Assembly: GCA_965223775.1 (NCBI GenBank) | Contig: OZ245021.1 | Location: forward strand, 4,340,001 to 4,404,000 | Reading direction: 5' to 3' | From: JAJDXW01 sp965223775 | Lineage (GTDB): Bacteria > Pseudomonadota > Gammaproteobacteria > HK1 | Length of the DNA stretch: 64,000 nt | Part shown: piece after piece, positions 16,453-26,105 of the stretch | How positions within the stretch are numbered: position 1 is the stretch's first letter | Layout of the letters: each line of letters starts with the position of its first letter | The notes under the pieces: generated by a model | The model's database searches: none | Told to the model about the DNA's origin: nothing | Seen by the model: only the letters and a program-made list of their open reading frames with translations | Made by a program: the position numbers and the translations under genes

Positions 16453-18546
16453 TCAAGGAGTCTGGGCGTCTTCGCCCAGCAGGCGGGCGTAGGCACCCCC
16501 CCGGCGAACGAGATCGTCGTGGGCGCCGGTCTCCACCACCTCGCCCGCGTCGAGCACCACGATCCGGTCCGCGCGGCGGATCGTGCTCAACCGGTGCGCG
16601 ATCGCGATGACCGTCCGCGTCTCGTAGAGCCGGGCGAGCGCCCGTTCGATCAGCTCCTCGGTCATCGAATCGACCGAGCTCGTCGCCTCGTCCAGCACCA
16701 CGAGATCGGCATCGGCCGCGACGGCCCGAGCGAACGAGACGAGCTGGGCCTGGCCGGCGGAGAGATTCGCTCCGCCGTGCGCCACCTCGAAGCCGTAGCC
16801 GCCGGGCAGGCCGCGGATGAACTCGTCGGCCTGCACCTGGCCCGCCGCGCGTTCCGCCGCCGCCCGGTCGAGCCGACCGAGGGTGATGTTGAATTCGACG
16901 GTGCCGTGGAACAGGAACACGTTCTGGTGCACGACGGACACCATCCGCCCGATCCGGTCCGCGTCGAACGAGGTGATCTCCTCGCCGTTGAGCCGGATGG
17001 AGCCCTCGTAGTCCCCGTAGGCACGGGCGATCAGGCGGGCGATCGACGACTTGCCGGAGCCGGTCGCTCCCACGATGGCCACCGTCTCTGCCTTCCGGAC
17101 CCGAAGATCGATCCCGCGCAGCACCTCGGGGCCATGCGGGGAGTAGCGGAACCGGACGTGCTCGAGGTCGAGCCGCTCGAAGCGCAGCGCCCCGGGCGCC
17201 CCGGTGGCCGCCGTCCCGGACGCGCCGGTCCGCGGCGCGGGTGCGGCGGCGCCCGTCTCGGCGGTCGCGGCTCCATCGGCCGCCGTTGCCCCCCATTTCA
17301 CCGTTGCACCGCGAGCAGTCCCGTGCGAGGACTCTCTCCGAGCGGCAACTGCCGCCCCGGACGTCGCATCCGCGGTGATGCCCTCCCCCGCCCTTTCGGC
17401 CTCGACGTCAGCCCGCAAGTCCGGCCGCCGCTCGTACGGCCCGGCCACCGGGCCCGCTTCGCGCCGGCTCGACCCCGTCGCCGCGGGAGGCTCCGCCGGG
17501 TCGAGCGGCTCGGCGAGGAGCCCCCCGATGTGGTCGAGCGCGCCGAGGGCCCGCTGCAGGATCGCGAGCTGCTGGGCCAGCTCGCGCACCGGGATGAACA
17601 GCCGCTGGATGTACTCCATGAACGCGACGAGCACCCCGATCGTCATGGTCCCGGCAAGCAGGGCGCCCGCGGAGTACCACAGGACCACCGCGAGGCCGAG
17701 GCTGGTAAGCCCCTCGACGAGGGAGTACAGCATCGCGTCGTAGAGGTTGGAGGTGTTCTGAGCGACGTAGAAGCGGCGGTTGCGCCGCTCGAAGGCGGCG
17801 AGCACCTTCGCCTCCGCCGCGTAGAGCTGCACCGTCTTCACCCCCGCGAGGCACTCCTGGAGGTAGCCGGTCGCCTCGGAGAGCGCCCGGCGGGCCCAGA
17901 GAAAGGAAGTCCGGACCCGGCGCTGGAAGAAATGCATCACCACCAGCAGCACGGGCAGCATCACGAGCAGGACGAGGGTCGCCTTCCAGCTCAGCCAGAA
18001 CATCATCGCCACGAACGCGACCGTCTTCAGCAGGTCGGCAATGAGGGACAGGGCATGCCCCGCGAGGCTCTCGCCGAGCGCTTCCACGTCGCTCGTCACC
18101 CGGGTGAGGACCGATCCGATCGGGTTGCGGTCGAAGTAGCTGCGCGGGAGTCGGAGCGTGCGCCGGTAGACCGTTTCGCGGAGCGCGGCCAGCAACTGGT
18201 GCCCGACCCGCTGAAGAATTCGCACGTAGAAGGCATCCGCGAGGTAGCCGGCCACCACCACCGCGGCGGCGAGGCCGACGATCGCGAGCAGAGGCTCGCG
18301 CAGCGGTCCGAGCCCTCCCGCGGCGACGGCCGGCAGCAGGTAGTCGTCCACCGCGACCTTGGTGAGGAACGGCACGAGGGCCGCCATCGCCGCCGAGACC
18401 GGCAGCACCGCGAACACCGCGGCGAAGTGCCAACGGTACTCGGCGAAGTGCGGGCGCATCGCGTCGATGACCGCCGCCACGTTTCCGTCGCGCACGAAGC
18501 GCCGCCACTGCGAGGGCAGCCGTGCGAGGAGAATGAGCGGGCGCAT
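16453..18546 (-). CDS. ABC exporter half-transporter (canonical ATP site subunit)
   Basis: A 697-residue type IV ABC exporter subunit: transmembrane domain of six predicted helices (about residues 40-330), then a nucleotide-binding domain. Walker A is GATGSGKSS, the signature is NLSAGQAQLVSFARA, Walker B DLVVLDEATSSVD with the catalytic Glu, and the switch His is in AIAHRLSTI. A roughly 100-residue Ala/Gly/Thr-rich linker separates the two domains and is not normal for the family. The start ATG overlaps the stop of the upstream gene (TGATG), so the two are translationally coupled. With its partner it should form a heterodimeric exporter of lipids, drugs or peptides, similar in layout to MdlAB/BmrCD. 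Confidence 0.9.
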   Translation of the reverse strand: MRPLILLARLPSQWRRFVRDGNVAAVIDAMRPHFAEYRWHFAAVFAVLPVSAAMAALVPFLTKVAVDDYLLPAVAAGGLGPLREPLLAIVGLAAAVVVAGYLADAFYVRILQRVGHQLLAALRETVYRRTLRLPRSYFDRNPIGSVLTRVTSDVEALGESLAGHALSLIADLLKTVAFVAMMFWLSWKATLVLLVMLPVLLVVMHFFQRRVRTSFLWARRALSEATGYLQECLAGVKTVQLYAAEAKVLAAFERRNRRFYVAQNTSNLYDAMLYSLVEGLTSLGLAVVLWYSAGALLAGTMTIGVLVAFMEYIQRLFIPVRELAQQLAILQRALGALDHIGGLLAEPLDPAEPPAATGSSRREAGPVAGPYERRPDLRADVEAERAGEGITADATSGAAVAARRESSHGTARGATVKWGATAADGAATAETGAAAPAPRTGASGTAATGAPGALRFERLDLEHVRFRYSPHGPEVLRGIDLRVRKAETVAIVGATGSGKSSIARLIARAYGDYEGSIRLNGEEITSFDADRIGRMVSVVHQNVFLFHGTVEFNITLGRLDRAAAERAAGQVQADEFIRGLPGGYGFEVAHGGANLSAGQAQLVSFARAVAADADLVVLDEATSSVDSMTEELIERALARLYETRTVIAIAHRLSTIRRADRIVVLDAGEVVETGAHDDLVRRGGAYARLLGEDAQTP

Positions 18547-20480
18547 CACCGCATCGCCTCCTCGTTCACCTGCCGCCGCCACGCCTCACGGTAGGGGCCC
18601 GCGCGGGCGGCGAGCTCGCGGTGGCGGCCCTCGTCGACCACTCGCCCGCGGTCGAGCACGACCACCCGGTCCGCCCGTTCGAGCACGCTGATGCGATGCG
18701 AGACGACGAGAATGGAACGAGCCGTCGTGAGGGTGTGGATCCGATCCACCAGCACGCGCTCGGTGTCGTGGTCCACCGCGGACAGCACGTCGTCGAGGAT
18801 GAGCAGATCACAGGGCTTGAGCATCGCGCGGGCGAGCGCGACCCGCTGCTTCTGCCCGCCGGAGAGCGTGATCCCGCGCTCTCCGACGACGGTCCGGACC
18901 CCGGCCGGCATGCGCGCGAGGTCGGGATCGAGGGCGGCGTCCGCGACGGCCCGCTCCACCAGGGCATCGAGGGGCCCCGGCTCGGCCCCGGCGACCGCCG
19001 AACCGACCGGGTGCGGACCGTCCGCTTTCGCGCCGTCTCCCATTTCCGCGTCCCTGTGTCCGGGATCCGGCGCCCGCCCCGAACCGGTCCCGGCGCGAGA
19101 GCGCGCCCGCGCCTTCCGGTCGGTTCGGGCCGTGCGTTCATCCACCCCGAACGCGACGTTTGCCTGCAACGTGTCGGAGAACAGGAACGGGTCCTGGGTG
19201 ACCGTCACGACGTGCCGGCGGAGCTCCTTCGCCTCGATGTCGCGAACGTCCACCCCGTCGAGCCGCACCGCCCCGGGGGGCGCCGCCAGGTACTGGTTCA
19301 GCAGGTTGACGAGGGTGGACTTGCCGCTCCCGACGGGGCCGAATACCCCCACGACCTCCCCGGGGGCGACCCGCAGGCTCACCCCGTCGAGCACCGGCCG
19401 ATCCGGCTCGTCCGGATAGGCGAAGCGGAGGCGATCGACGGAAAGCCCCTCCGCGAGCCGGGCCGGGAGCGTTGCACCGGGCCGCGGGGCGGGACGTGCC
19501 GGTTCGGCCGCGAACACCTCGAGCAGGCTGCCGAGGCCCGTCATGCCGCGCTGGAGGAGAAACATCATGAACGTCGCGCCCATGAGGGGCCCGACCAGCA
19601 TCGAGAGGTACACCATGAACGCGGTGAAGCCCCCGATCGTGATCTCCCCCGCGACCACCGCGAACCCGCCCACCAGGACGAGCAGCACCTTGAGTCCGTT
19701 CACGAGGTGGGTGAGAAGGGGAAAGAACCAGGCTCGCACGGTGGCCATCTCGAGGCCCGCGTCGCGCACCTCCCCGCTCAGCGCCCCGAAGCGCCGCTCC
19801 GCCCAGCCGAGGCCGCGAAACGACTTGAGGGGATCGAGTCCGCCGTAGGACTCCACCGTGAAGTCGGACAGCTCCTGCAGAGCCTTCATCTGCCATAGCT
19901 GGTTCCGGCGCATCCGCTGCACCGCGACCTGGAGCACGAGGAACCCGACCGCGATCGGCAGCGCGCAGTACAGGGTAAGGCCGGGCGAGATCCGGTACAT
20001 GTACCAGGGCCCGAGGGTGAGGGTGCCGGCGGTCTGGATGAGCATCATCGTTCCCATGCCCAGCAGCATCCGCACCCCGTTGATGTCGTTGTTGATGCGC
20101 GAGATGAGCTCCCCGGTGGGGTTGGCGAGGAAGTACTCGCGGTCCTGGTTCAGCAGGTGGGCGAGGAGCCGGTTCTTGAGATCGAACTCGACGCGCCGGC
20201 CGGGGACGAGGAAGAGCATTCGCGAGACGCTCCGGGTGAGCACCATCGCCACCGCGAATCCGAGGATGAGCCACACCTTGACGAGGACCTCGCTCCCGGA
20301 CCGATCGGCGGCCAGCAGGTCGATGGCCTCCTGGAGGTAGCGCGGAATGGCGAGGCTCATCCAGAGGGTGAGGGCAAGGAACCCGGCCCCGGCCCCGAGC
20401 GACCAGGCGTGCTCGCGCACGAGGCCGAGGAGATAGCGAAAGCGCTGGAGGGCGGACGGCACCGGAAGTTCGACGCGCAA
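18546..20480 (-). CDS. ABC exporter half-transporter (degenerate ATP site subunit)
   Basis: The partner half-transporter, about 644 residues. Six helices are followed by Walker A GPVGSGKST, signature TLSGGQKQRVALARAM and Walker B LLILDDVLSAVD, where Asp replaces the catalytic Glu. This gives the non-canonical site found in heterodimeric exporters. A charged Arg/Gly-rich insertion of about 50 residues (beginning ERTARTDRKARARSR) lies between the Q-loop and the signature. The frame stays open to 20723, but that 80-residue extension is Pro/Gly-rich and unlike the family. TTG at 20480 is a best guess without a clear ribosome binding site. It shares a divergent promoter region with the cfa-like gene. 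Confidence 0.85.
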   Translation of the reverse strand: MRVELPVPSALQRFRYLLGLVREHAWSLGAGAGFLALTLWMSLAIPRYLQEAIDLLAADRSGSEVLVKVWLILGFAVAMVLTRSVSRMLFLVPGRRVEFDLKNRLLAHLLNQDREYFLANPTGELISRINNDINGVRMLLGMGTMMLIQTAGTLTLGPWYMYRISPGLTLYCALPIAVGFLVLQVAVQRMRRNQLWQMKALQELSDFTVESYGGLDPLKSFRGLGWAERRFGALSGEVRDAGLEMATVRAWFFPLLTHLVNGLKVLLVLVGGFAVVAGEITIGGFTAFMVYLSMLVGPLMGATFMMFLLQRGMTGLGSLLEVFAAEPARPAPRPGATLPARLAEGLSVDRLRFAYPDEPDRPVLDGVSLRVAPGEVVGVFGPVGSGKSTLVNLLNQYLAAPPGAVRLDGVDVRDIEAKELRRHVVTVTQDPFLFSDTLQANVAFGVDERTARTDRKARARSRAGTGSGRAPDPGHRDAEMGDGAKADGPHPVGSAVAGAEPGPLDALVERAVADAALDPDLARMPAGVRTVVGERGITLSGGQKQRVALARAMLKPCDLLILDDVLSAVDHDTERVLVDRIHTLTTARSILVVSHRISVLERADRVVVLDRGRVVDEGRHRELAARAGPYREAWRRQVNEEAMR

Positions 20481-20737
20481 ACTACGTGATGAGAGTATTC
20501 GGCCAGAAAGCGGGAGCGCGGGCGGGCGGGTCGCGGGAGGGACAGCCGGGGTCGGTCCCGGGCCGGAACGCGCCCGGTCGCCGCCGCCGAGCAGTATAGC
20601 GGCTCCCTCGGATCCGCCCCGCTCCGCCGCGACCGTACGCGCTGCCGTGCCGTTGCGCGGCCATGCCGCCATGCCTCGGCACTGCCGCACCGCCGCACCG
20701 GGGGCTATAATCGGCAAATCCATGCGGAGGGGCTTCC

Positions 20738-22027
20738 ATGCCGAAACGCCGATCGGTCGGGGCCAGCGGATCGACGCTTCTCGGAATAGAAGAACGAAGG
20801 GCCGGCACGCGAGGCGGGAGTACCACGGTCGATCGCTGGCTCACGCGCCGGATCCTCATCGAGTTGGGCCACCCGTCGCTCGCAATCGAGCTCTGGGACG
20901 GCACCCGCATCGAGCCGGCGTCCCCCGCCGCCGCGGCGACGGACCCGGTGGCCCGGGTCGAGATCCGGGACCGGCGTACGCTCTACGGCCTTCTCGTCAA
21001 CACCGACCTCTCGTTCGGGGATGCGCTGAGCGCGGACCGCATCCGGGTCCACGGCGATCTGGTTGCTTTCCTCGAAACCATCTACCGGTCGGCCGATGCC
21101 GCCGTTCCGCGCAATTCCTGGAGGCGGCGTCTCAAGGCGTGGCTCAACCGGCCGCGCCGGAACACCCGCAACGGCTCCCGGTCCAACATCCACCACCACT
21201 ACGATCTCGGCAACGATTTCTACCGGCTGTGGCTCGACGAGGAGATGGTGTACACGTGCGCGTACTACCCGCACGAGGACGCCACCATCGAGGAGGCCCA
21301 GCGGGCCAAGATGGACCACGTGTGCCGGAAGCTCGAGCTCCGGCCCGGGCAGCGGGTGGTGGAGGCGGGGTGCGGCTGGGGGTCTCTCGCGATCCACATG
21401 GCGCGCGAGTACGGCGTGAAGGTGCGAGCGTTCAACATCTCCCACGAGCAGATCCGATTCGCGCGCGACCGCGCCGCGGCGCTCGGGCTCGGGGAGCAGG
21501 TCGAGTTCGTGGAGGAGGACTACCGCACCGTCGAAGGCGAGTACGACGTGTTCGTCTCGGTGGGCATGCTGGAGCACGTGGGGGTGGACAACTACCGTAC
21601 CCTCGGGGAGGTGGCGGCCCGCTCGCTCAAGCCCGACGGGCGCGGCCTCATCCACGCCATCGGGCGAAATGCCCCGGCTCCCAACAATGCCTGGATCGAG
21701 CGGCGCATCTTCCCGGGGAGCTATCCGCCGAGCCTCGCGGAGATGGGCGTGATCTTCGAGCCCCAGGAGTTCTCCGTCCTCGACGTCGAGAACCTGCGCC
21801 TGCACTACGCCCGGACCTGCCGCGCATGGCTGGAGCGTTTCGAGGCCGCCGCGGACCGGGTGGCGGCGATGTACGACGAGGACTTCGTGCGCGCCTGGCG
21901 ACTCTATCTTGCGGGCTCGGCGGCGGCGTTCACCACCGGCAGCCTGCAGCTCTTCCAGGTGGTGTTCGCGCCGGGTGAATCGAACGCGGTGCCGATGACC
22001 CGCGAGCACATGTATCCGCGGCAATAG
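20738..22027 (+). CDS. cfa: cyclopropane-fatty-acyl-phospholipid synthase family methyltransferase
   Basis: A 429-residue CFA synthase-like enzyme. After a variable N-terminal domain (about 140 residues) comes SNIHHHYDLGNDFYRLWL, then MVYTCAYYP and the SAM site VVEAGCGWGSLAIHMARE. EYDVFVSVGMLEHVG and RIFPGSYPPSLAEMG follow, and HYARTCRAWLERFEAAAD near the end. The family transfers a methylene or methyl group from SAM to unsaturated acyl chains of membrane phospholipids. The best studied member is E. coli Cfa, and some relatives modify other lipids. GGAGGGG precedes the ATG. The downstream FAD-dependent reductase starts 68 bp on and may act on the same lipid or on isoprenoids. Confidence 0.88.
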   Translation: MPKRRSVGASGSTLLGIEERRAGTRGGSTTVDRWLTRRILIELGHPSLAIELWDGTRIEPASPAAAATDPVARVEIRDRRTLYGLLVNTDLSFGDALSADRIRVHGDLVAFLETIYRSADAAVPRNSWRRRLKAWLNRPRRNTRNGSRSNIHHHYDLGNDFYRLWLDEEMVYTCAYYPHEDATIEEAQRAKMDHVCRKLELRPGQRVVEAGCGWGSLAIHMAREYGVKVRAFNISHEQIRFARDRAAALGLGEQVEFVEEDYRTVEGEYDVFVSVGMLEHVGVDNYRTLGEVAARSLKPDGRGLIHAIGRNAPAPNNAWIERRIFPGSYPPSLAEMGVIFEPQEFSVLDVENLRLHYARTCRAWLERFEAAADRVAAMYDEDFVRAWRLYLAGSAAAFTTGSLQLFQVVFAPGESNAVPMTREHMYPRQ

Positions 22028-22095
22028 CGGCCGGCCGGACCCGCTCCGCCGCACGGGCAGGAGGGCAGACCGGATCCGAGGGGAGGAACCCGGGC

Positions 22096-23220
22096 TTGGA
22101 ACGATTTGACGCCATCGTGGTCGGCGGAGGGCCGTCCGGCTCCACCTGCGCCTGGCAGCTCCGGCGCGCGGGCCTCGAGGTGGCGGTGGTCGACAAGCGA
22201 AACTTCCCGCGCGACAAGGTGTGCGCGGGCTGGGTCACCCCGGCGGCGGTGGAGACCCTCCGGCTCGATACCGACGAGTACCCGGTGGGTCGGGTCTTCC
22301 AGCCGATCCGCTCTTTCCTGACCGGCAGCATGACCGGCCGCATGGTCGAGACCCGCTACGACGAGGTGGCGAGCTACGGCATCCGCCGCTTCGAGTTCGA
22401 CCACTACCTCCTCGATCGGAGCGGAGCGAAGCAGTTCACCGGGCACTCCGTCAAGCGGATCGAGCGGGCGGACGGGCTCTGGCGGATCAACGACATCGCC
22501 GAGGCCCCGGTCGTCGTCGGGGCGGGCGGGCACTTCTGCCCGGTCGCCCGCCATCTCGGGGCCAAGGTCGGCTCCACCGAGTCCATCGTGGCCGCCCACG
22601 AAATCGAGTTCGAGATGACCGAAGCCCAGCGGGCCGACTGCGCGGTGGCGGAGGAGACCCCCGAGATCTTCTTCTGCGAGGACCTCCAGGGCTACGGGTG
22701 GGTGTTCCGCAAGGAGAACGTTCTCAACGTCGGGCTCGGACGCGAGGACAACCGCAACATCGCCGACCACGTGCGAAGCTTCTGCGAGTGGCTCGCCGCG
22801 CGGGGCCGGATCCCCCGCGACATGCCCTCGAAGTTCAAGGGCCACGCCTACATCCTGCACGGCCGGTCGCGGCGGATCGCGTCCGGCGACGGGCTCGTCC
22901 TCGCGGGCGACGCGATCGGGCTCGCCTACGACCGGAGCGGCGAAGGGATCCGCCCCGCCGTCGAGTCCGCGGTCATCGCGGCCGAGATCATCGCGGGCGC
23001 GGGCGGCTCGTTCGACGAGACCACCTTCGCCGGCTACGAGCGCCGCCTCCGGGAACGCTTCGGCGAGCGCGGGACCGAGACCGACCCGCCGGGCTGGATC
23101 CCCGACGGGTTGCGGCGGGCGGTCGCCGCGAAGCTGCTCGGCACGGGCTGGTTCTCGCGCCGCCTCGTCCTCGACGGCTGGTTCCTCCACCGCCGGCAAC
23201 CCCCGCTCCCCGCGAGCTGA
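22096..23220 (+). CDS. FAD-dependent oxidoreductase, geranylgeranyl-reductase-like
   Basis: A 374-residue flavoprotein of the GGR/PHBH fold. The dinucleotide motif is VVGGGPSGSTCAWQLRRAG at residues about 8-26, followed by DKVCAGWVTPAAVETL, which matches the Cys-containing segment of geranylgeranyl reductases. GDGLVLAGDAIGLAYDRSGEGIRPAVESA is the FAD ribityl-binding part. Such enzymes saturate isoprenoid or lipid double bonds or hydroxylate substrates; the substrate here is unproven. The start is TTG at 22096 with GGGGAGGAACCCGGGC before it. It lies between a cfa-like gene and mtnK, all on one strand, so a transcript spanning them is likely. Confidence 0.85.
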   Translation: MERFDAIVVGGGPSGSTCAWQLRRAGLEVAVVDKRNFPRDKVCAGWVTPAAVETLRLDTDEYPVGRVFQPIRSFLTGSMTGRMVETRYDEVASYGIRRFEFDHYLLDRSGAKQFTGHSVKRIERADGLWRINDIAEAPVVVGAGGHFCPVARHLGAKVGSTESIVAAHEIEFEMTEAQRADCAVAEETPEIFFCEDLQGYGWVFRKENVLNVGLGREDNRNIADHVRSFCEWLAARGRIPRDMPSKFKGHAYILHGRSRRIASGDGLVLAGDAIGLAYDRSGEGIRPAVESAVIAAEIIAGAGGSFDETTFAGYERRLRERFGERGTETDPPGWIPDGLRRAVAAKLLGTGWFSRRLVLDGWFLHRRQPPLPAS

Positions 23221-23300
23221 CCGCCGCGTCCGGGCGGGCGAGAAGCCTTCCGCGATCCGGACCCGTCTCGTCCGAACCCCTGCTGCCGGGAGGAGACACA

Positions 23301-24560
23301 ATGCGGGGCGATACATACCAGCCCCTGACCGTCGAGACGCTCCCGCAACGCCTGGGAGCGGTGCCGCATCTCGCGGAGCGAATCGGTGGCGACCCGGCGA
23401 CGTGGTCGGTCCGCGAGGTCGGCGACGGGAACCTCAACCTCGTCTTCATCGTGTCGGGCGGCACGGGAACCGTGGTCGTGAAGCAGGCCCTGCCCTACGT
23501 GCGGCTCATCGGCGAGAGCTGGCCGCTGCCGCTCTACCGGGCATTCTTCGAGCACCATGCCCTGGTCCGCCAGGCGGCGCGCGACCCCGGCGCGGTTCCC
23601 GAAGTCTTCCATTTCGACGAGACCCAGGCGCTGATCGCCATGGAGCACCTCAGCCCCCACGTCATCCTGCGCTACAAGCTCATCGCCGGAGAGAAGGTGG
23701 ACGGGGTGGGAGCATTCCTCGGCGCCCATTGCGCACGGATGGCCTTTCGCGGCTCCGAGCTGCACATGGCGAGCGCGGACAAGAAGGCCGACGTGGCGCT
23801 CTTCGCCGGGAACGTGGAGGTCCCTGCCATCACCGAGGCGCTGATCTTCACGGACCCCTACTACGAGGCCGGGATGAACCGCCATACGGAGGGCCTCGAC
23901 CCGCTGGTGGCGACCCTGCGTGCGGACGTCGCGCTCAAGACCGAGGTGCAGGAGCTGTTCGTGAAGTTCGCCTCGAACACCGAGACGATGCTGCACGGCG
24001 ACCTGCACACCGGATCCATCCTGTCGACGGCGACCGAGAGCCGGGTCATCGATCCCGAGTTTGCCCAGTACGGTCCGATGGGCTTCGACATCGGCATGCT
24101 GGCGGCCAATTTCCTGATGGCGTACTTCAGCCAGCCGGCCCACCGCGCGCAGGACGAACTGCGCGACTACCAGGAGTGGATTCTCCGCGTCACCGAGGAT
24201 ACCTTCGACGCCTTCGACGCCGAGTTCCGGCGGCTCTGGGCGAGCGAACGGACCGGCATGCTGTTTCCGGCCCGTCTCTTCGAGGACCAGGGTCAGTCTT
24301 CCGAGCCCGCCCTGGAAGCGGTCCTGCGTGCCACCTGGGAAGACGCCCTCGGCTTCTGCGGCATCGAGATGCACCGCCGCATCCTCTCGCTGGCCCACAA
24401 CGCCGATTTCGAAGCGATCGAGGACCCGAGCGCACGAGCCCCGCTCGAAGCCCGCAGTCTCATGCTGGGACGGGGCGTCATTCGCGAACGCGGCGGGATC
24501 GGCGACGCCGAGGTCCTTGCCGCCATGGCGCGCCGATACAGCGAGGAGAACTTCCTTTGA
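23301..24560 (+). CDS. mtnK: S-methyl-5-thioribose kinase
   Basis: A 419-residue kinase of the APH-like fold that phosphorylates 5-methylthioribose in methionine salvage. The nucleotide-binding N-lobe has GDGNLNLVFIV and TVVVKQALPYVR. The Brenner-type catalytic loop is MLHGDLHTGSI, the metal-binding DPEFAQYGPMGFDIG follows, and a long C-terminal helical tail closes the protein. MtnK is usually about 395-420 residues. The ATG at 23301 is preceded by GGGAGGAGACACA. Its stop overlaps the start of mtnA, so product and consumer of methylthioribose-1-phosphate are made together. No other methionine salvage gene (mtnB, C, D) is in the window. Confidence 0.95.
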   Translation: MRGDTYQPLTVETLPQRLGAVPHLAERIGGDPATWSVREVGDGNLNLVFIVSGGTGTVVVKQALPYVRLIGESWPLPLYRAFFEHHALVRQAARDPGAVPEVFHFDETQALIAMEHLSPHVILRYKLIAGEKVDGVGAFLGAHCARMAFRGSELHMASADKKADVALFAGNVEVPAITEALIFTDPYYEAGMNRHTEGLDPLVATLRADVALKTEVQELFVKFASNTETMLHGDLHTGSILSTATESRVIDPEFAQYGPMGFDIGMLAANFLMAYFSQPAHRAQDELRDYQEWILRVTEDTFDAFDAEFRRLWASERTGMLFPARLFEDQGQSSEPALEAVLRATWEDALGFCGIEMHRRILSLAHNADFEAIEDPSARAPLEARSLMLGRGVIRERGGIGDAEVLAAMARRYSEENFL

Positions 24561-25675
24561 AGGTCGGCGACAGGCACTACCGCTCGTTGTGGTGGGACGA
24601 CGCCGCCGGCGCGCTCCGGATCATCGACCAGCGCTGGCTGCCCCATGACTTTCGCATCGCGGAGCTCCGCACCCTCGAGGACTGCGCGGTCGCCATCCGC
24701 GACATGTGGGTGCGCGGAGCCCCCCTCATCGGGGCCACCGCCGCCTACGCCATGGCCATGGCCCTGCGGATGACCGAGGACCCTTCCGACGGGGCTCTCG
24801 GCCGCGCCCGGGACCGTCTTCACGCCACCCGTCCGACCGCGATCAACCTGCGATGGGCGCTCGACCGATGCCGCGACGCGCTGCTGCCCCTGCCGCCCCG
24901 GACCCGGGCCGAGGCGGCCCTCGCGCTCGCCCACGAGATCGCCGACGAGGATGTCGCGATCAACCGCCGGATCGGCGAGCACGGCCTCGCCCTCATCCGC
25001 GAGATCGCCCCGCGCAAGGCGGCGGGGGAGCCGGTGCGCCTGCTGACCCACTGCAACGCGGGCTGGATTGCGACCGTCGACTGGGGCACCGCCACCAGCC
25101 CGATGTACCAGGCCCACGATGCGGGCATCCCGATTCACGTCTGGGTAGACGAGACCCGTCCCCGCAACCAGGGGGCGCTCACGTCGTGGGAGCTCGGAAG
25201 CCACGGGATCAGCCATTCCTACATCGTGGACAACGCCGGTGGCCACCTGATGCAGCACGGTCTCGTGGACATGGTGATCGTCGGCACCGATCGCACGACC
25301 CGGCGCGGCGACGTCTGCAACAAGATCGGCACCTATCTCAAGGCGCTCGCGGCGCGCGACAACGGCGTGCCCTTCTACGTTGCGCTGCCCTCGCCCACGA
25401 TCGACTGGACGATGGAGGACGGGCTCGCCGAGATCCCGATCGAAGAGCGCGCCCCGCGCGAGACCACCCATGTCATGGGATGCACCGAGGCGGGCGAAAT
25501 CGGCCACGTGCGGGTTGCGCCGGAAGGGACCCGGGGCGGCAACCCCGCATTCGACGTGACCCCCAACCACCTTGTGACCGGCCTCATCACCGAGCGCGGC
25601 GTGTGCGACGCGACCGCCGAAGGCCTTGCATCCCTCTTCCCCGAGCATGCCGCTACGGGCGACGAGGCGCGCTAG
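24557..25675 (+). CDS. mtnA: S-methyl-5-thioribose-1-phosphate isomerase
   Basis: A 372-residue isomerase of the eIF2B-like family that converts methylthioribose-1-phosphate to methylthioribulose-1-phosphate. MWVRGAPLIGATAAYAMA near the N-terminus, LTHCNAGWIATVDWGTA with the catalytic Cys166, and VIVGTDRTTRRGDVCNKIGT with Asp245 are the signature elements. NPAFDVTPNHLVTGLITERG is the usual C-terminal motif. The start is TTG at 24557, overlapping the mtnK stop (TTGA), with AGGAGA five bases before it. The pair channels the by-product of polyamine or SAM metabolism back toward methionine. Confidence 0.95.
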   Translation: MKVGDRHYRSLWWDDAAGALRIIDQRWLPHDFRIAELRTLEDCAVAIRDMWVRGAPLIGATAAYAMAMALRMTEDPSDGALGRARDRLHATRPTAINLRWALDRCRDALLPLPPRTRAEAALALAHEIADEDVAINRRIGEHGLALIREIAPRKAAGEPVRLLTHCNAGWIATVDWGTATSPMYQAHDAGIPIHVWVDETRPRNQGALTSWELGSHGISHSYIVDNAGGHLMQHGLVDMVIVGTDRTTRRGDVCNKIGTYLKALAARDNGVPFYVALPSPTIDWTMEDGLAEIPIEERAPRETTHVMGCTEAGEIGHVRVAPEGTRGGNPAFDVTPNHLVTGLITERGVCDATAEGLASLFPEHAATGDEAR

Positions 25676-25810
25676 CGGACCTGTCGGCACGGCATCTCGA
25701 ACGAGACCGGCTCGGACTTCGTCCGAAACGGCAAGTGTGTACCGCAAAGCCCTTGTCGAGACGGAAGGTAGGGATAAGGGAGCAAATTCCCGGCGATGGT
25801 GCCCAAATTC

Positions 25811-25858
25811 GACTGTCGAATCCCTAAAATGGACACGTATTTCGTCCATTCGACAGTC
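25811..25858. repeat. 11-bp inverted repeat at the truncation point of the PIN gene
   Basis: GACTGTCGAAT (25811-25821) and ATTCGACAGTC (25848-25858) are perfect complements separated by 26 bases. An inner ATGGAC/GTCCAT pair could extend the structure. It lies where the VapC-like frame loses similarity, so it may be the scar or end of an inserted element. Confidence 0.45.
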
Positions 25859-26105
25859 TCGGCGGGAATTTTTCGCAAGGAAATCCTATGCACTCGTCGA
25901 ACGGGCACACCACCAAGCCGAGCCCTGACAGGAGGTTCCGGGCTTCGACGTCCGGCATCCCGCGATCGGACAGCTTCACGGCCACCTCGGAGAGATTCAC
26001 CGCCGAGACGATGCCGGCCTGGTAGTGGGTCTCGACGACATCCGCGCCGGGCTCGCGGAACAGCGCCGCGAGGATGGCGGACGCATCAAGAACGGTCCTG
26101 CGCAT
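25824..26105 (-). pseudogene. VapC-type PIN-domain toxin, C-terminally truncated
   Basis: The frame begins MRRTVLDASAILAALFREPG with the first PIN Asp (Asp7), then SAVNLSEVAVKLSDRGM with the conserved Glu, and reaches GLVVCPFDE. A normal VapC of about 130 residues would continue with the distal helix and the GLSLGDRACLALA motif that supplies the last catalytic acids. Here the frame runs into unrelated DNA and stops after about 93 residues. The toxin is therefore very likely inactive. It overlaps the preceding antitoxin gene by 20 bases. Confidence 0.7.
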
